Shown piece by piece: positions 26,419 to 34,020 of a stretch of 64,000 bases of DNA (positions are counted from its first letter, which is position 1; every line of letters begins with the position of its first letter). Below the pieces are notes generated by a model. It did no database searches. It was not told the origin of the DNA and worked only from the letters and a program-made list of their open reading frames with translations. Location of the stretch: contig NZ_JOEA01000002.1 in assembly GCF_000719115.1 (NCBI RefSeq), positions 1 to 64,000 of the forward strand, written 5' to 3'. The stretch comes from Lentzea albidocapillata (GTDB lineage: Bacteria; Actinomycetota; Actinomycetes; Mycobacteriales; Pseudonocardiaceae). The translations under genes were made by a program, and so were the position numbers.

Positions 26419-27594
26419 TCATTCTCCGCTCGTGTCTCGCAGCAACTCCAGCGCGGTCGTCAGGTGCTTGCCCAACTCACTGGTTTCGAGCACCGCCCGG
26501 CGCATCGCGGCATGTTGCGCTGTCTCCTGTGGCCTGGTCATGGTCAACCGCGACCTGACCGCGCGGATCCAGCGCCACCCGTACTCAGGTGGAACAACTG
26601 GATCACATCCTTCTTCCACCTGCTCGTGCACGCGGTGGCAATAACACCACAACGCCTGGACCAGCAGCTCACAGTCGACCAGGTCAGACGTCTGGAGCGC
26701 GCGTCCTGCCGCCTGCGGGTAGTAGCTGAGCCCGGCCCAGCTCGCGCAGCCGATGGACAAGCCTCGAATGCCGAACTCATCGATACGGCTGTCGTGGAAT
26801 CCTTCACGCAGCAACATCTGCTCCACCAGCTCCGCGTGGTGCAGGGAAGGCCCGGCCTCCTCTGTTCCGCGGTCGAGCAGGACGCGCGGCATGCTCAACA
26901 GCCGCATCGCGGTCTCAAGGTCCTGGCCGTTCCACAGTGACTCATGCAACCAGTAGGCCGACAGCACGTAGTGCGCGGTAGGTGTGTCCGAACCGGTCCG
27001 CTCGCATAGCCACTCAGTCGCCCACTGCCGGGTCTCGCGATAAGTCTGCCGGCGCCACATCGCCAGGCTGGCGACGTTCGGCACGCTCAGCTCCTCCGCC
27101 AGGTGGAAGACCGCGACACCCCAGGGGAACGCGTACAACTCGCAGAGACCAGCCGGATGCTCGACCTGTCCTACGTGGCAGTCCGCCCATTGCACCGAGC
27201 CGGGTACGAGGTTCGCTCGTTCGATGAGCGTGGAGAGCAGTTCGGGTCCGAGGTACACCGGCACGAACTTGTGGCTCGTGAGGCCACACGACTGACAGTT
27301 CACCGCGCCCGTGCTGAGGGTGCCGAACAGCTCATGCGGTGTGGCCTCGAACGCGGCGCAGTACAGCCGGAGGTAGACCTCGTCCCGCACCGCGGCTCTG
27401 CCGGTCTCGTGCCGGTAGATCGCCTTGACCATGGCGCCCAGCTCAGGCGTCGTGAGCTCCAGTTGCCGACCAAGCCGCTCGAACTCCCTGGCGAGCCTGT
27501 CTCGTCCCCACCCCTTGGCCTGCCGCCGGGCGATCAGCACGAGGTTCGGCGTCGGACGCTTTCCCTCGCCGATCGCGGCGGCGTCGCTGGACAT
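26419..27594 (-). CDS. HTH regulatory protein with TPR-like C-terminal region, divergent from amcB
   Basis: 391 residues. Residues about 15-85 hold a helix-turn-helix-like region (ARRQAKGWGRDRLAREFERL, then MVKAIYRHETGRAAVRDEVY). This layout is common in large actinobacterial regulators whose N-terminus reads RRxxGWSRxxLA. A CQSCG motif follows at about 106. The remainder is alpha-helical, with repeated W/H/L-rich helices. I chose the ATG at 27594 because GGAAGGAC lies seven bases upstream; the in-frame ATG 18 codons earlier lacks this. It shares a 132-base divergent promoter region with amcB, which makes it the probable local regulator of the triceptide genes. Confidence 0.75.
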   Translation of the reverse strand: MSSDAAAIGEGKRPTPNLVLIARRQAKGWGRDRLAREFERLGRQLELTTPELGAMVKAIYRHETGRAAVRDEVYLRLYCAAFEATPHELFGTLSTGAVNCQSCGLTSHKFVPVYLGPELLSTLIERANLVPGSVQWADCHVGQVEHPAGLCELYAFPWGVAVFHLAEELSVPNVASLAMWRRQTYRETRQWATEWLCERTGSDTPTAHYVLSAYWLHESLWNGQDLETAMRLLSMPRVLLDRGTEEAGPSLHHAELVEQMLLREGFHDSRIDEFGIRGLSIGCASWAGLSYYPQAAGRALQTSDLVDCELLVQALWCYCHRVHEQVEEGCDPVVPPEYGWRWIRAVRSRLTMTRPQETAQHAAMRRAVLETSELGKHLTTALELLRDTSGE

Positions 27595-27655
27595 GATCGA
27601 TGTCCTTCCATGTCCCTGCTTGTCATCTGCCGCGTGCTCGTCGTCCAAGCCATAT

Positions 27656-27685
27656 TTGAATCATCACGAACGAACCCACTATATC
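27656..27685 (+). promoter_or_regulatory. Probable sigma-70-type promoter of amcB
   Basis: TTGAAT (27656-27661) and TATATC (27680-27685) are separated by 18 bases. They form a recognisable -35/-10 pair in a locally AT-rich stretch about 40 bases before the amcB start and its GGAGGAG ribosome site. Confidence 0.55.
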
Positions 27686-27726
27686 GATGTTCGGCGTCAT
27701 GTCGGCGACAACGCACCGGAGGAGCG

Positions 27727-28830
27727 ATGGCCCAGTGGTTGGCGGCACAGCCCAAGACCATCGTCGTCCAACCAACAACGCTGTGTCCGATGGACTGCAC
27801 CTACTGCTACTTGCTCGAACGGCACCTGAAGCAGGAAATGACGCCGCAGGTGGCATCGGCTGTCGCGGATGGCATCGGTCCGTCGTGGGAGCCGGTTGAG
27901 GTGGTGTGGCACGGCGGCGAGCCGTTGGCGGTTGGGCTCACGCGGTTCGTGGAGTTGTTGCAGCCCTTCGAGTCTCTGCGCCAAGCCCGGCGCGTGCGGC
28001 ACAAAGTCCAGACCGGCGGCGGCAGGCCGATCACCGATGCCTGGTGCGACGTGTTCGAGCAGTACGAGATCGGCGTGGGCGTGAGCATCGACGGACCTCG
28101 CGAACTCAACCACCACCGCGTCGACCGAGGTGGCCGGCCGATGTTCGACCGGACCATCGCAGGCATCGAAACCCTGAAACGACGCTGCATCCCCTTCACC
28201 GTCCTGGCGGTCGTCAGCCAGGACGGCACCGGGCAGGCCGCACAGGTCCTGGACTTCATGCGAGACCTGGGCACCTCGTGGGTCGGGTTCAACATCGAAG
28301 CCAAGGAAGGTGCGAACTCCGACGGACAGACCCCCTCGATCGACCACGCCCGCCAGTTCTGGCGCGACACCTTCGAGTGGTGCCGCCGCAACAACGACGT
28401 GACCGTGCGAGAGGTCTCGAACCTGTTGGGCTTCCTCGGCCTGACACAAGAGCGGCGCGACGCGGACTCCCAGCACGACCCCATTCCGACGATCGCCTGG
28501 AACGGCGACGTGGTGCTGCTATCACCGGAACTGCTCGGGGTTCGCAGCGTCACCTACGACGACTTCGTCGCGGGCAACGTACTGGAAGACGACCTGTCCG
28601 CGATTGTGCAGCGCTCTGACGAACTGTTGTACGTCCAGGAGTTCACGAACGCACTGGAGACCTGCAAGCAGACGTGCGAGTTCTTCTCCTTCTGTCAGGG
28701 CGCGCACGCAGGTGATCGGTTCTTCGAACACGGCACCTTCGCCGTGACCGAGACCGACCACTGTCGAAATTCCGTTCAAGCGCCCGTCCTGGCGCTTGCC
28801 GAACTACTACAGGCGAAGGGAAGCAGATGA
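27727..28830 (+). CDS. amcB: Radical SAM/SPASM cyclophane-forming peptide maturase AmcB
   Basis: 367 residues. The radical-SAM cluster motif is Cys20-x3-Cys24-x2-Cys27 in TTLCPMDCTYCYLL, followed by VEVVWHGGEPLAVG (the GGE motif). The C-terminal SPASM-type region has clustered cysteines (ETCKQTCEFFSFCQGAHAGD, then TETDHCRN) for auxiliary Fe-S clusters. Actinobacterial AmcB-type enzymes cross-link an aromatic ring to the beta-carbon of the residue two positions later, making three-residue cyclophanes (triceptides). The start ATG has GGAGGAG upstream; the frame is open about 620 bases earlier, but that part lies over the divergent regulator. Its stop overlaps the precursor gene in an ATGA. Confidence 0.9.
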   Translation: MAQWLAAQPKTIVVQPTTLCPMDCTYCYLLERHLKQEMTPQVASAVADGIGPSWEPVEVVWHGGEPLAVGLTRFVELLQPFESLRQARRVRHKVQTGGGRPITDAWCDVFEQYEIGVGVSIDGPRELNHHRVDRGGRPMFDRTIAGIETLKRRCIPFTVLAVVSQDGTGQAAQVLDFMRDLGTSWVGFNIEAKEGANSDGQTPSIDHARQFWRDTFEWCRRNNDVTVREVSNLLGFLGLTQERRDADSQHDPIPTIAWNGDVVLLSPELLGVRSVTYDDFVAGNVLEDDLSAIVQRSDELLYVQEFTNALETCKQTCEFFSFCQGAHAGDRFFEHGTFAVTETDHCRNSVQAPVLALAELLQAKGSR

Positions 28831-28988
28831 CGGTCTTGGAGCAAATGGTGCGCGCCGTGTCCAACGTCGACACTGAGTGGGCACAGGTCGTGGCCGCCAG
28901 AACTACGGGGAGCGTGAACGCCAGCGGCGTGGACTGGGGTCGCAAGGGCGGCAGTTGGGGCAAAGAAGGCGAGTTCTGGAAGAAGTGA
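28827..28988 (+). CDS. amcA: Triceptide precursor peptide AmcA (53 residues)
   Basis: A 53-codon gene starting inside the amcB stop (ATGA). The leader MTVLEQMVRAVSNVDTEWAQ is amphipathic; the C-terminal core runs from about Val35 and reads VDWGRKGGSWGKEGEFWKK. Trp37, Trp44 and Trp51 are spaced exactly seven residues apart, each followed at +2 by a basic residue (Arg39, Lys46, Lys53). This is the aromatic-x-basic pattern expected for three successive cyclophanes. Phe50 offers an alternative fourth aromatic. There is no Cys and no evident leader-cleavage site apart from the Gly/Ser-rich stretch at 28-34. It is co-transcribed with amcB and with the kinase gene two bases downstream. Recognition rests on position, size and motif. 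Confidence 0.88.
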   Translation: MTVLEQMVRAVSNVDTEWAQVVAARTTGSVNASGVDWGRKGGSWGKEGEFWKK

Positions 28989-28990
28989 GC

Positions 28991-29872
28991 ATGGACGCCC
29001 TGGAGATCGAGAGGGCCGTCGAGCGACGACGGGTCTGGCTCGACAAGCAGCTCGACGTGGCAGCGACGGCGCTGGACGTGAGCGTGGCTGGTGAGCCGGT
29101 GAACACCTTCGACATGCGCTCGGCCGGCGCGGTCGCCCGCAGTGGGGGCGGTGACGTCTGGCTGAGGGTCGTGGTGCAGGACGCCGACTACGAGCCCGTC
29201 TGCCGATGGGACGGCAACGTCGCCGGCAACTCGATCCGTGGCGTCGCCAAACCCGCGGTTCTCCGGTGGCACGACTGGCAGCACAACGACGAGTATCTGC
29301 GGGGCCGCCGTCTCCGGGGCGAGGTGATGACCCTCGCCCCAGGGACGACGGTCGCGCCCGGCGGCGTGCTGCACGATGAGCCCCAGCTATCCGACACCTG
29401 GTGGCGGGACCTGCGCCGGTCACTGGCGGCACTCGCGGCACACCCGATGGAGTGGCACAACGAGCTCGGTGCGGTGGCCTCGACCATCCGGAGCGTCGAG
29501 CACCACTTCGGCATCACGTTGTCTGAGGACGCCTTCGCGGATGTCAGCTGGACGACAGCGCACGCAGACCTGCACTGGGGCAACCTGCGCCGGCCGCAGA
29601 TGTGCATCCTCGACTGGGAGAGCTGGCGTCCCATGTTCGCCGGGTACGACATGGCCACGCTCTACTGCAACAGCCTTCTCGACCCGGCTACCGCCCGGCG
29701 GATCCGCGACATGCCCGAGCTGCACACCCGCAGCGGCAATTTGGCTCTCCTGTCCGCGATCTGCCGTTACCTCTGGATCGTGGGCGAAGGCAGCGAGTGG
29801 GATCAGCTCGAACCGCACCTGCGAACCGAAGCCGAGCCGATTCTGTCCAGCGTGAGCAAGAGGACCGAATAA
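28991..29872 (+). CDS. APH-fold phosphotransferase in the triceptide cluster
   Basis: 293 residues. The kinase catalytic loop is clear: His191-Ala-Asp193-Leu-His-Trp-Gly-Asn198, and the metal-binding Asp208 in CILDWESW, as in aminoglycoside/choline-type kinases (HxDxxxxN ... D). The N-terminal lobe (about 40-130) is less conserved but keeps beta-strand patterns (VWLRVVVQDADYEPVCRW, GEVMTLAPG). The gene begins two bases after the amcA stop, so it is in the same transcript. It could phosphorylate the mature triceptide for self-protection, phosphorylate an intermediate, or act on another small molecule. No role can be read from the sequence alone. The ATG at 28991 is used rather than upstream in-frame starts that fall inside amcA. 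Confidence 0.82.
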   Translation: MDALEIERAVERRRVWLDKQLDVAATALDVSVAGEPVNTFDMRSAGAVARSGGGDVWLRVVVQDADYEPVCRWDGNVAGNSIRGVAKPAVLRWHDWQHNDEYLRGRRLRGEVMTLAPGTTVAPGGVLHDEPQLSDTWWRDLRRSLAALAAHPMEWHNELGAVASTIRSVEHHFGITLSEDAFADVSWTTAHADLHWGNLRRPQMCILDWESWRPMFAGYDMATLYCNSLLDPATARRIRDMPELHTRSGNLALLSAICRYLWIVGEGSEWDQLEPHLRTEAEPILSSVSKRTE

Positions 29873-29900
29873 GTCGGCGTCACGCCGGAAGGGCACAACC

Positions 29901-29972
29901 ATGAGCAACAAGCACACACCCCTGCGGGCAGTCATAACGTTCGCTGGCGATCGAGGCGGGCGGTTCCGGTGA
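29901..29972 (+). CDS. Possible 23-residue peptide gene
   Basis: ATG at 29901 has a good GGAAGGG ribosome site eight bases upstream, and the stop overlaps the next GTG in a GTGA. The product begins SNKHTPLRAVITF and ends in a basic GDRGGRFR tail. I recognise no family. The ribosome site and coupling suggest it is translated, perhaps only to couple translation of the next gene. Confidence 0.35.
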   Translation: MSNKHTPLRAVITFAGDRGGRFR

Positions 29973-30283
29973 CCGCCCTGACAATTCTGGTCGGCGGAGT
30001 GGTACTGCTCGCAGCGGTCTTGGTGCTTACGTTCGCACGGCACCTGTGGTGCGACGCAGGGTGCGGCTCCTGCGCGCAACGGCGTAGCGAGCGGGCCGTG
30101 CGCCGCCGTCGGCGGCGCGACGCACTGCGCGTCGAAGCCCTCGCGCACAACTGGTCCAGCGCACGGGCGTACCTGCACCGCATCGGTTCATGGCGACGGG
30201 AGCGATTCGGCAAGCTGTCCGGCGCGCATGCGCACCAGGCACGTGCGCGAGTCGGCAAACGCGTGAGAGTGGTGCTCCGATGA
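29969..30283 (+). CDS. Small single-pass membrane protein with CxxxCxxC motif and Arg-rich tail
   Basis: 104 residues from a GTG coupled to the preceding small frame. Residues 3-24 form one hydrophobic helix (ALTILVGGVVLLAAVLVLTF). Then comes WCDAGCGSCAQRR with three cysteines, then a strongly basic helical region (RRRRRRDALRVEALAHNW). I do not recognise a family. The sequence would insert in the membrane with its basic part in the cytosol. It lies between the triceptide kinase and two XRE-DUF5753 regulators, in a strand-consistent run of genes. Confidence 0.5.
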   Translation: MTALTILVGGVVLLAAVLVLTFARHLWCDAGCGSCAQRRSERAVRRRRRRDALRVEALAHNWSSARAYLHRIGSWRRERFGKLSGAHAHQARARVGKRVRVVLR

Positions 30284-30371
30284 ACCCACTCAAGCAGGCA
30301 AACCGGCAGCAGCCACCGCGTTCGTGGACGGAACATCTGAAAGTTCTCCGAGCCTGTGCGAGGAAATAGAT

Positions 30372-31250
30372 ATGCCAAAGAGGATCTCCACTGCGCGTGG
30401 TCGGGAGTTCGGTGCCGGCCTGCGGGCGGCCATCGCGAATGCTGGCCTGACCTCGCGCGCGGTCGCCGAAATCCTGGACTGGGACGAGGCCAAACTCTCG
30501 GATGTGGTGAACGGCAAAGGCGGGACCACCCAGCTCGAAGTTGCCGCGTTGCTGGGAGTCTGCCGAGCCAGGGCCGCCGAATCTGCTCACCTGCTGTCGC
30601 TGCACCCGGAGACGCACGTCAGGGGTTGGTGGCAGCAGCACGGCACGTGTGCGCCAATCCGGCTTCGTACGCTCGCCGAAAACCTGGCCGTGGCCGAGTC
30701 GCTGACGAGCTGGCACACGCACATGGTGCCGCTGTTTCTTCAGACGGCCGACTACATGCGCGAGGTGCTACTCGCATCATCCACTGTGCCTGCGGCTGAG
30801 CTGCACGATCGGGTGAAGGCGCAGCTTGCGATGCAGGAGTTGCTTCGCGGCGGCAAACAGTGCACCTATTTCATCCACGAGTTGGCGCTGCACCTGCACG
30901 TCGGTGGTGCCGAGGTACACGCCGGGCAGTTGCTGCACCTCCTGCTCATGGCGAAGTGGGCGAACACCACGATCCGGATCGTGCCCGCCGCACTCGGTGC
31001 GCATCCTGGCCTTGCTGGGCCGTTCGCTCGGTTGACCTTTGCGAAGTACGCACCACTGGTGTGGGTGGATACCGAGAACTCCAGCCTCCTCTCCGAGGAG
31101 AACGACGCGATCACGGGCTACGACAAGGTCATTCGCGCGCTCGACGAAAAGAGCTTGGACGAGGCCGACTCCAAAGCGCTGATCGTCCGCCTGTACGACG
31201 CCATATGTCCCGCCGAAGACGAAGCGGCAAGGCGCAGGTCTGTCTGTTGA
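30372..31250 (+). CDS. XRE-family regulator with DUF5753 domain (first copy)
   Basis: 292 residues. Residues about 5-60 form the helix-turn-helix (LTSRAVAEILDWDEAKLSDV). The C-terminal ~180 residues match DUF5753, with signature pieces ESLTSWHTHMVPLFLQTADY, FIHELALHLHVGG and LTFAKYAPLVWVDTENSS. In Actinobacteria such proteins usually sit next to a DUF397 gene; none is seen here. Start ATG at 30372 has GAGGAAATAG upstream. The upstream in-frame ATG at 30324 would add 16 unrelated residues. It reads towards a second member of the family 114 bases downstream. Confidence 0.85.
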   Translation: MPKRISTARGREFGAGLRAAIANAGLTSRAVAEILDWDEAKLSDVVNGKGGTTQLEVAALLGVCRARAAESAHLLSLHPETHVRGWWQQHGTCAPIRLRTLAENLAVAESLTSWHTHMVPLFLQTADYMREVLLASSTVPAAELHDRVKAQLAMQELLRGGKQCTYFIHELALHLHVGGAEVHAGQLLHLLLMAKWANTTIRIVPAALGAHPGLAGPFARLTFAKYAPLVWVDTENSSLLSEENDAITGYDKVIRALDEKSLDEADSKALIVRLYDAICPAEDEAARRRSVC

Positions 31251-31364
31251 GGACGCAACGCCGCCAGCCTCCGGACTCCACCGCACACAACCGGGGTTGG
31301 CAAGAGGAGCCGACGCGGCGCACGTCACCGCGTCGGGTTCACCCACGCACCGAGCGAGTCGCGC

Positions 31365-32237
31365 ATGCCTAAAGACTTCAGATCCAACCTGCAGAACCGC
31401 GCGGTTGGTCGTGCGCTTGCCATGTGGCGCAATGAAAGCGACTTGAGCCTGTTGGAGGTCGGGGAACGTGTGGACTGGTCGTCGGCCAAGACGTCGATGA
31501 TGCAGAACGCGCTGGTCCCGATCATCGACGTTGACGTTGTCGCACTTGCCCTGGTGTACCGGGTCAGCGGCGAGCGGCGGAAGCCTGCCGTTCTGGGGGC
31601 ACAGCGCGCACGCGATCCGCTGAGGTTCGATCTGCTGACCGGTGCGGCTTCGTCCTGCGTCGGGTGGACGTACGCCGAAGTGGAGGCGGAAGCGAGCTAC
31701 GTGCAGGTGGTCGCGCTCGACGTGCTGCCACCGTTCGTCCGGTCACCTGAGTACGAGGCCGCGTTGCGCGGCGTCCAGGCGGACGCGGTGTCCGAGCAGG
31801 GCCACCGGCACTACGGCGACGCTCACCGCGACCGAGTGATGCGGCACCTCAGCACAGGGCCGTCGCTGCGGCTGGATCTCGTTGTGGGAGAGGCGGTGCT
31901 GCGGCGACCGGTCGGGGGCGCGCTGGTGATGGCTGATCAGTTGTTGCGGTTGGCCGCGCTCACCGAGCTTCCCGGCGTGCGGGTGCGGCTCGTGCCGGAC
32001 GACGTGGGAGCGTTCGCGGGGATGACGTCGTTCACCCTGCTGTCGTTCCGCGAGGGCGAGTTCGAGGACGTGGTCTACCTCGACACCCTGCACGGCGGGA
32101 CGTGGCTGGAAGCTGAGCGCGAGCGGCGGCCGTACGCGGAAACGTTCGAGCGGCTCGTCACCGTGGCGCTCCCCACCGAGCGCACCATCAGCCGGTTGAT
32201 CGAGGCTGCGCAGTTGCTGAAGGACAACGCGGACTGA
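31365..32237 (+). CDS. XRE-family regulator with DUF5753-like domain (second copy)
   Basis: 290 residues. The HTH part is RALAMWRNESDLSLLEVGER (about 15-34), followed by VDWSSAKTSMM. The C-terminal part is DUF5753-like (EAEASYVQVVALDVLPPFVR, LDLVVGEAVLRRPVGG, TSFTLLSFREGEFEDVVYLD). It is clearly a paralog of the preceding gene in domain order but diverged in sequence. No ribosome site stands out before the ATG. This is the last intact gene of the island before the plant-polymer genes resume on the other strand. Confidence 0.82.
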   Translation: MPKDFRSNLQNRAVGRALAMWRNESDLSLLEVGERVDWSSAKTSMMQNALVPIIDVDVVALALVYRVSGERRKPAVLGAQRARDPLRFDLLTGAASSCVGWTYAEVEAEASYVQVVALDVLPPFVRSPEYEAALRGVQADAVSEQGHRHYGDAHRDRVMRHLSTGPSLRLDLVVGEAVLRRPVGGALVMADQLLRLAALTELPGVRVRLVPDDVGAFAGMTSFTLLSFREGEFEDVVYLDTLHGGTWLEAERERRPYAETFERLVTVALPTERTISRLIEAAQLLKDNAD

Positions 32238-32272
32238 CCCATCGCGCGATTCCGTGACTCTTCCGCAACCAC

Positions 32273-32361
32273 CGTTGCATAACCTCTCAAGGCAGGTCCA
32301 CTGCCGGACCTCGGCACCGGGCGCGGTGCCGAGGTTGTAGTCGTCCAGGCACAGGTTGCTG
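32273..32361 (-). pseudogene. Remnant of a ricin-type lectin (CBM13) module
   Basis: Read on the minus strand the segment gives SNLCLDDYNLGTAPGAEVRQ followed by WTC, a single beta-trefoil repeat like those of CBM13 modules (CLD...G...V..WTC). No start, no full domain and no catalytic part accompany it. It lies 140 bases beyond the stop of the GH5 gene and may be the decayed end of a neighbouring enzyme. The rest of 32238-32502 contains nothing else I can name. Confidence 0.45.
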
Positions 32362-32502
32362 TGCTGGTCTTCCCGAACCGGTCTGACTCTGAAAAGCACC
32401 GGCCTCGTGCCTTGCGAACGATCTGTCGTCCGGGACGGGGAAGACCACCTCGCGCTCACCGAGCCGGCGTTCGTGACCTGATAGCGGTACCGGCAGGGGA
32501 TG

Positions 32503-33966
32503 TCAGGCAGCGGCAGCTCCGACCTCGATGTAGTCGATGTTGGGTAGTCCGGCTGCCGTGGTCGGGGCGATCCGGATGGTGTTGCTGCCGGCGTTGAGCG
32601 ACACCGGCACGGACTTGGCCGACCATGCCGACCATGAGCCGGTGGACTCGAACGACACGGTGGCCACTGTGGTCCCGTTGACGATCACGTTCGCCGGTCG
32701 CGTATCCGAGCCGTTGGCGAACCGGACGCTCACCGTCGCCGTACCCGCCTCCGCCGGGGTCACCGTGAACTGCGCTGCCGCCCCGACGGCGTTGTTGCCG
32801 TTGCAGAACCCGCTGCCCGAATAGCCCGCGTGATTCGTATCAATCGTGCCGTCACACACCGCGGGAGCGGACTCCGCCTCGTAACGCTGCCCCGGCTGCG
32901 GGCCGTCAGCGCCCCAGCCGTGCCTGAGCCGGTCAGCGCCAGTGGCGCTGCGGATGCTCACGCTCAGGTTGGTGCCGCTGCCGTGGAGCGCGAACATGGA
33001 ATACCAGTCGTAGTTCTGTCCGGCGGTGATCTTGCCGCCGAGCGCGGGCCAGTAGACCGCGCCCATCTTGAGTGCCCGCAGGGAGTCGGTGTCCGCGCGG
33101 AGGTACCGGACGAAGTTGTTGGAGCTGTTCGCGTTGTTGTAGTTCAGGCCGGTGTCCATCGGAGCGCCGAACTCGGTCAGGACCGAACGCGAGGCGCAGT
33201 TACCCAGTCGCTGCCGGAAACTCTGGACCCAGCCGTTGTAGTCCATCTCGCCGTAGAAGAAGGCGTAGTGGTGATAGGACAGGAGCGTTCCGTCGAGACG
33301 TGTGTCGGCACAGACCGGCCTGACGTCCTGGCTGTAACCCGTGCCACCCACCAGGATCCGGCCCTTCGGGATCGACGCGCGAGCGTTGATCCACGAGACG
33401 GCGAGGTCGATCCATTGGGAGGCGCTGTAGCCGTGGGGCTCGTTCATCGGCTCGAAGTAGACCAGGCTGTTGGAGCCGTACTGGGCGGTGACGGTGTTCC
33501 ACATCGAGTTGAAGGCGTTCATGTTGGTGATCCGGCCGCCGGACGCGGCTCCGTCCTCCCAGTAGGCGAGGATGACCTTGAAGCCTTTGGCGGTCGCGGC
33601 GTCGATCGTGCCGCGGTAGGCGTTCCACCACGACGTACCGACGGTGTGGGTGTTGACCGGCAACCGGACGGTGTTGACGCCGAGTTGGTTCTTGAACCCG
33701 TTGTAGACGGCGTCCGCCTTGGCCCGGACGGTCGAGTAGCTGTCCGACTGGTTCAGCCCGTCGAGGACGAGCGGACCTGTGACGAAGTTGTCGCCACGCA
33801 CGGCCCAGTTCACGCCTCGGAACTGGGATGTGTCCGCGCTGGCCGGTGATGCGCCGGTCAGTGCGACCACCGGCAGTAGAGCCAACGTGCTGAGAACGCT
33901 GACCAGAGTGCGGCGCAGGGAACGGGTGTGAGGTGCTGAGCGGCTGCGGGTACGTGTCGATGGCAT
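32503..33966 (-). CDS. Secreted GH5 endoglycanase with C-terminal CBM35/CBM6-type module
   Basis: 487 residues. Signal peptide with a long basic n-region and a core TLVSVLSTLALLPVVAL. The GH5 barrel runs about 45-345: NTVRLPVN, then the acid/base Glu in VYFEPMNEPHG, then the nucleophile Glu in VLTEFGAPM. The last ~125 residues (YEAESAPAVCDGTIDTNHAG to IDYIEVG) are a beta-sandwich carbohydrate-binding module. Substrate (beta-mannan, beta-glucan or xylan) cannot be decided from motifs alone. The ATG at 33966 is preferred to the upstream TTG. It lies 54 bases after the GH43 gene on the same strand. Confidence 0.85.
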   Translation of the reverse strand: MPSTRTRSRSAPHTRSLRRTLVSVLSTLALLPVVALTGASPASADTSQFRGVNWAVRGDNFVTGPLVLDGLNQSDSYSTVRAKADAVYNGFKNQLGVNTVRLPVNTHTVGTSWWNAYRGTIDAATAKGFKVILAYWEDGAASGGRITNMNAFNSMWNTVTAQYGSNSLVYFEPMNEPHGYSASQWIDLAVSWINARASIPKGRILVGGTGYSQDVRPVCADTRLDGTLLSYHHYAFFYGEMDYNGWVQSFRQRLGNCASRSVLTEFGAPMDTGLNYNNANSSNNFVRYLRADTDSLRALKMGAVYWPALGGKITAGQNYDWYSMFALHGSGTNLSVSIRSATGADRLRHGWGADGPQPGQRYEAESAPAVCDGTIDTNHAGYSGSGFCNGNNAVGAAAQFTVTPAEAGTATVSVRFANGSDTRPANVIVNGTTVATVSFESTGSWSAWSAKSVPVSLNAGSNTIRIAPTTAAGLPNIDYIEVGAAAA

Positions 33967-34020
33967 CTGATTGACCAATCGGGTGCAGGGATGGGTGTGG
34001 GCAGGTGCTTTGTCGCGGAC

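Noticed and set aside
26419..27594. Possible peptidase role for the protein divergent from amcB (leader removal)
   Set aside because: No zinc, serine or cysteine protease motif; the sequence fits an HTH/TPR-like regulator.
27103..27726. N-terminal extension of AmcB by about 208 codons
   Set aside because: It covers the divergent HTH regulator and the promoter; AmcB proteins begin close to the CxxxCxxC region and GGAGGAG precedes ATG 27727.
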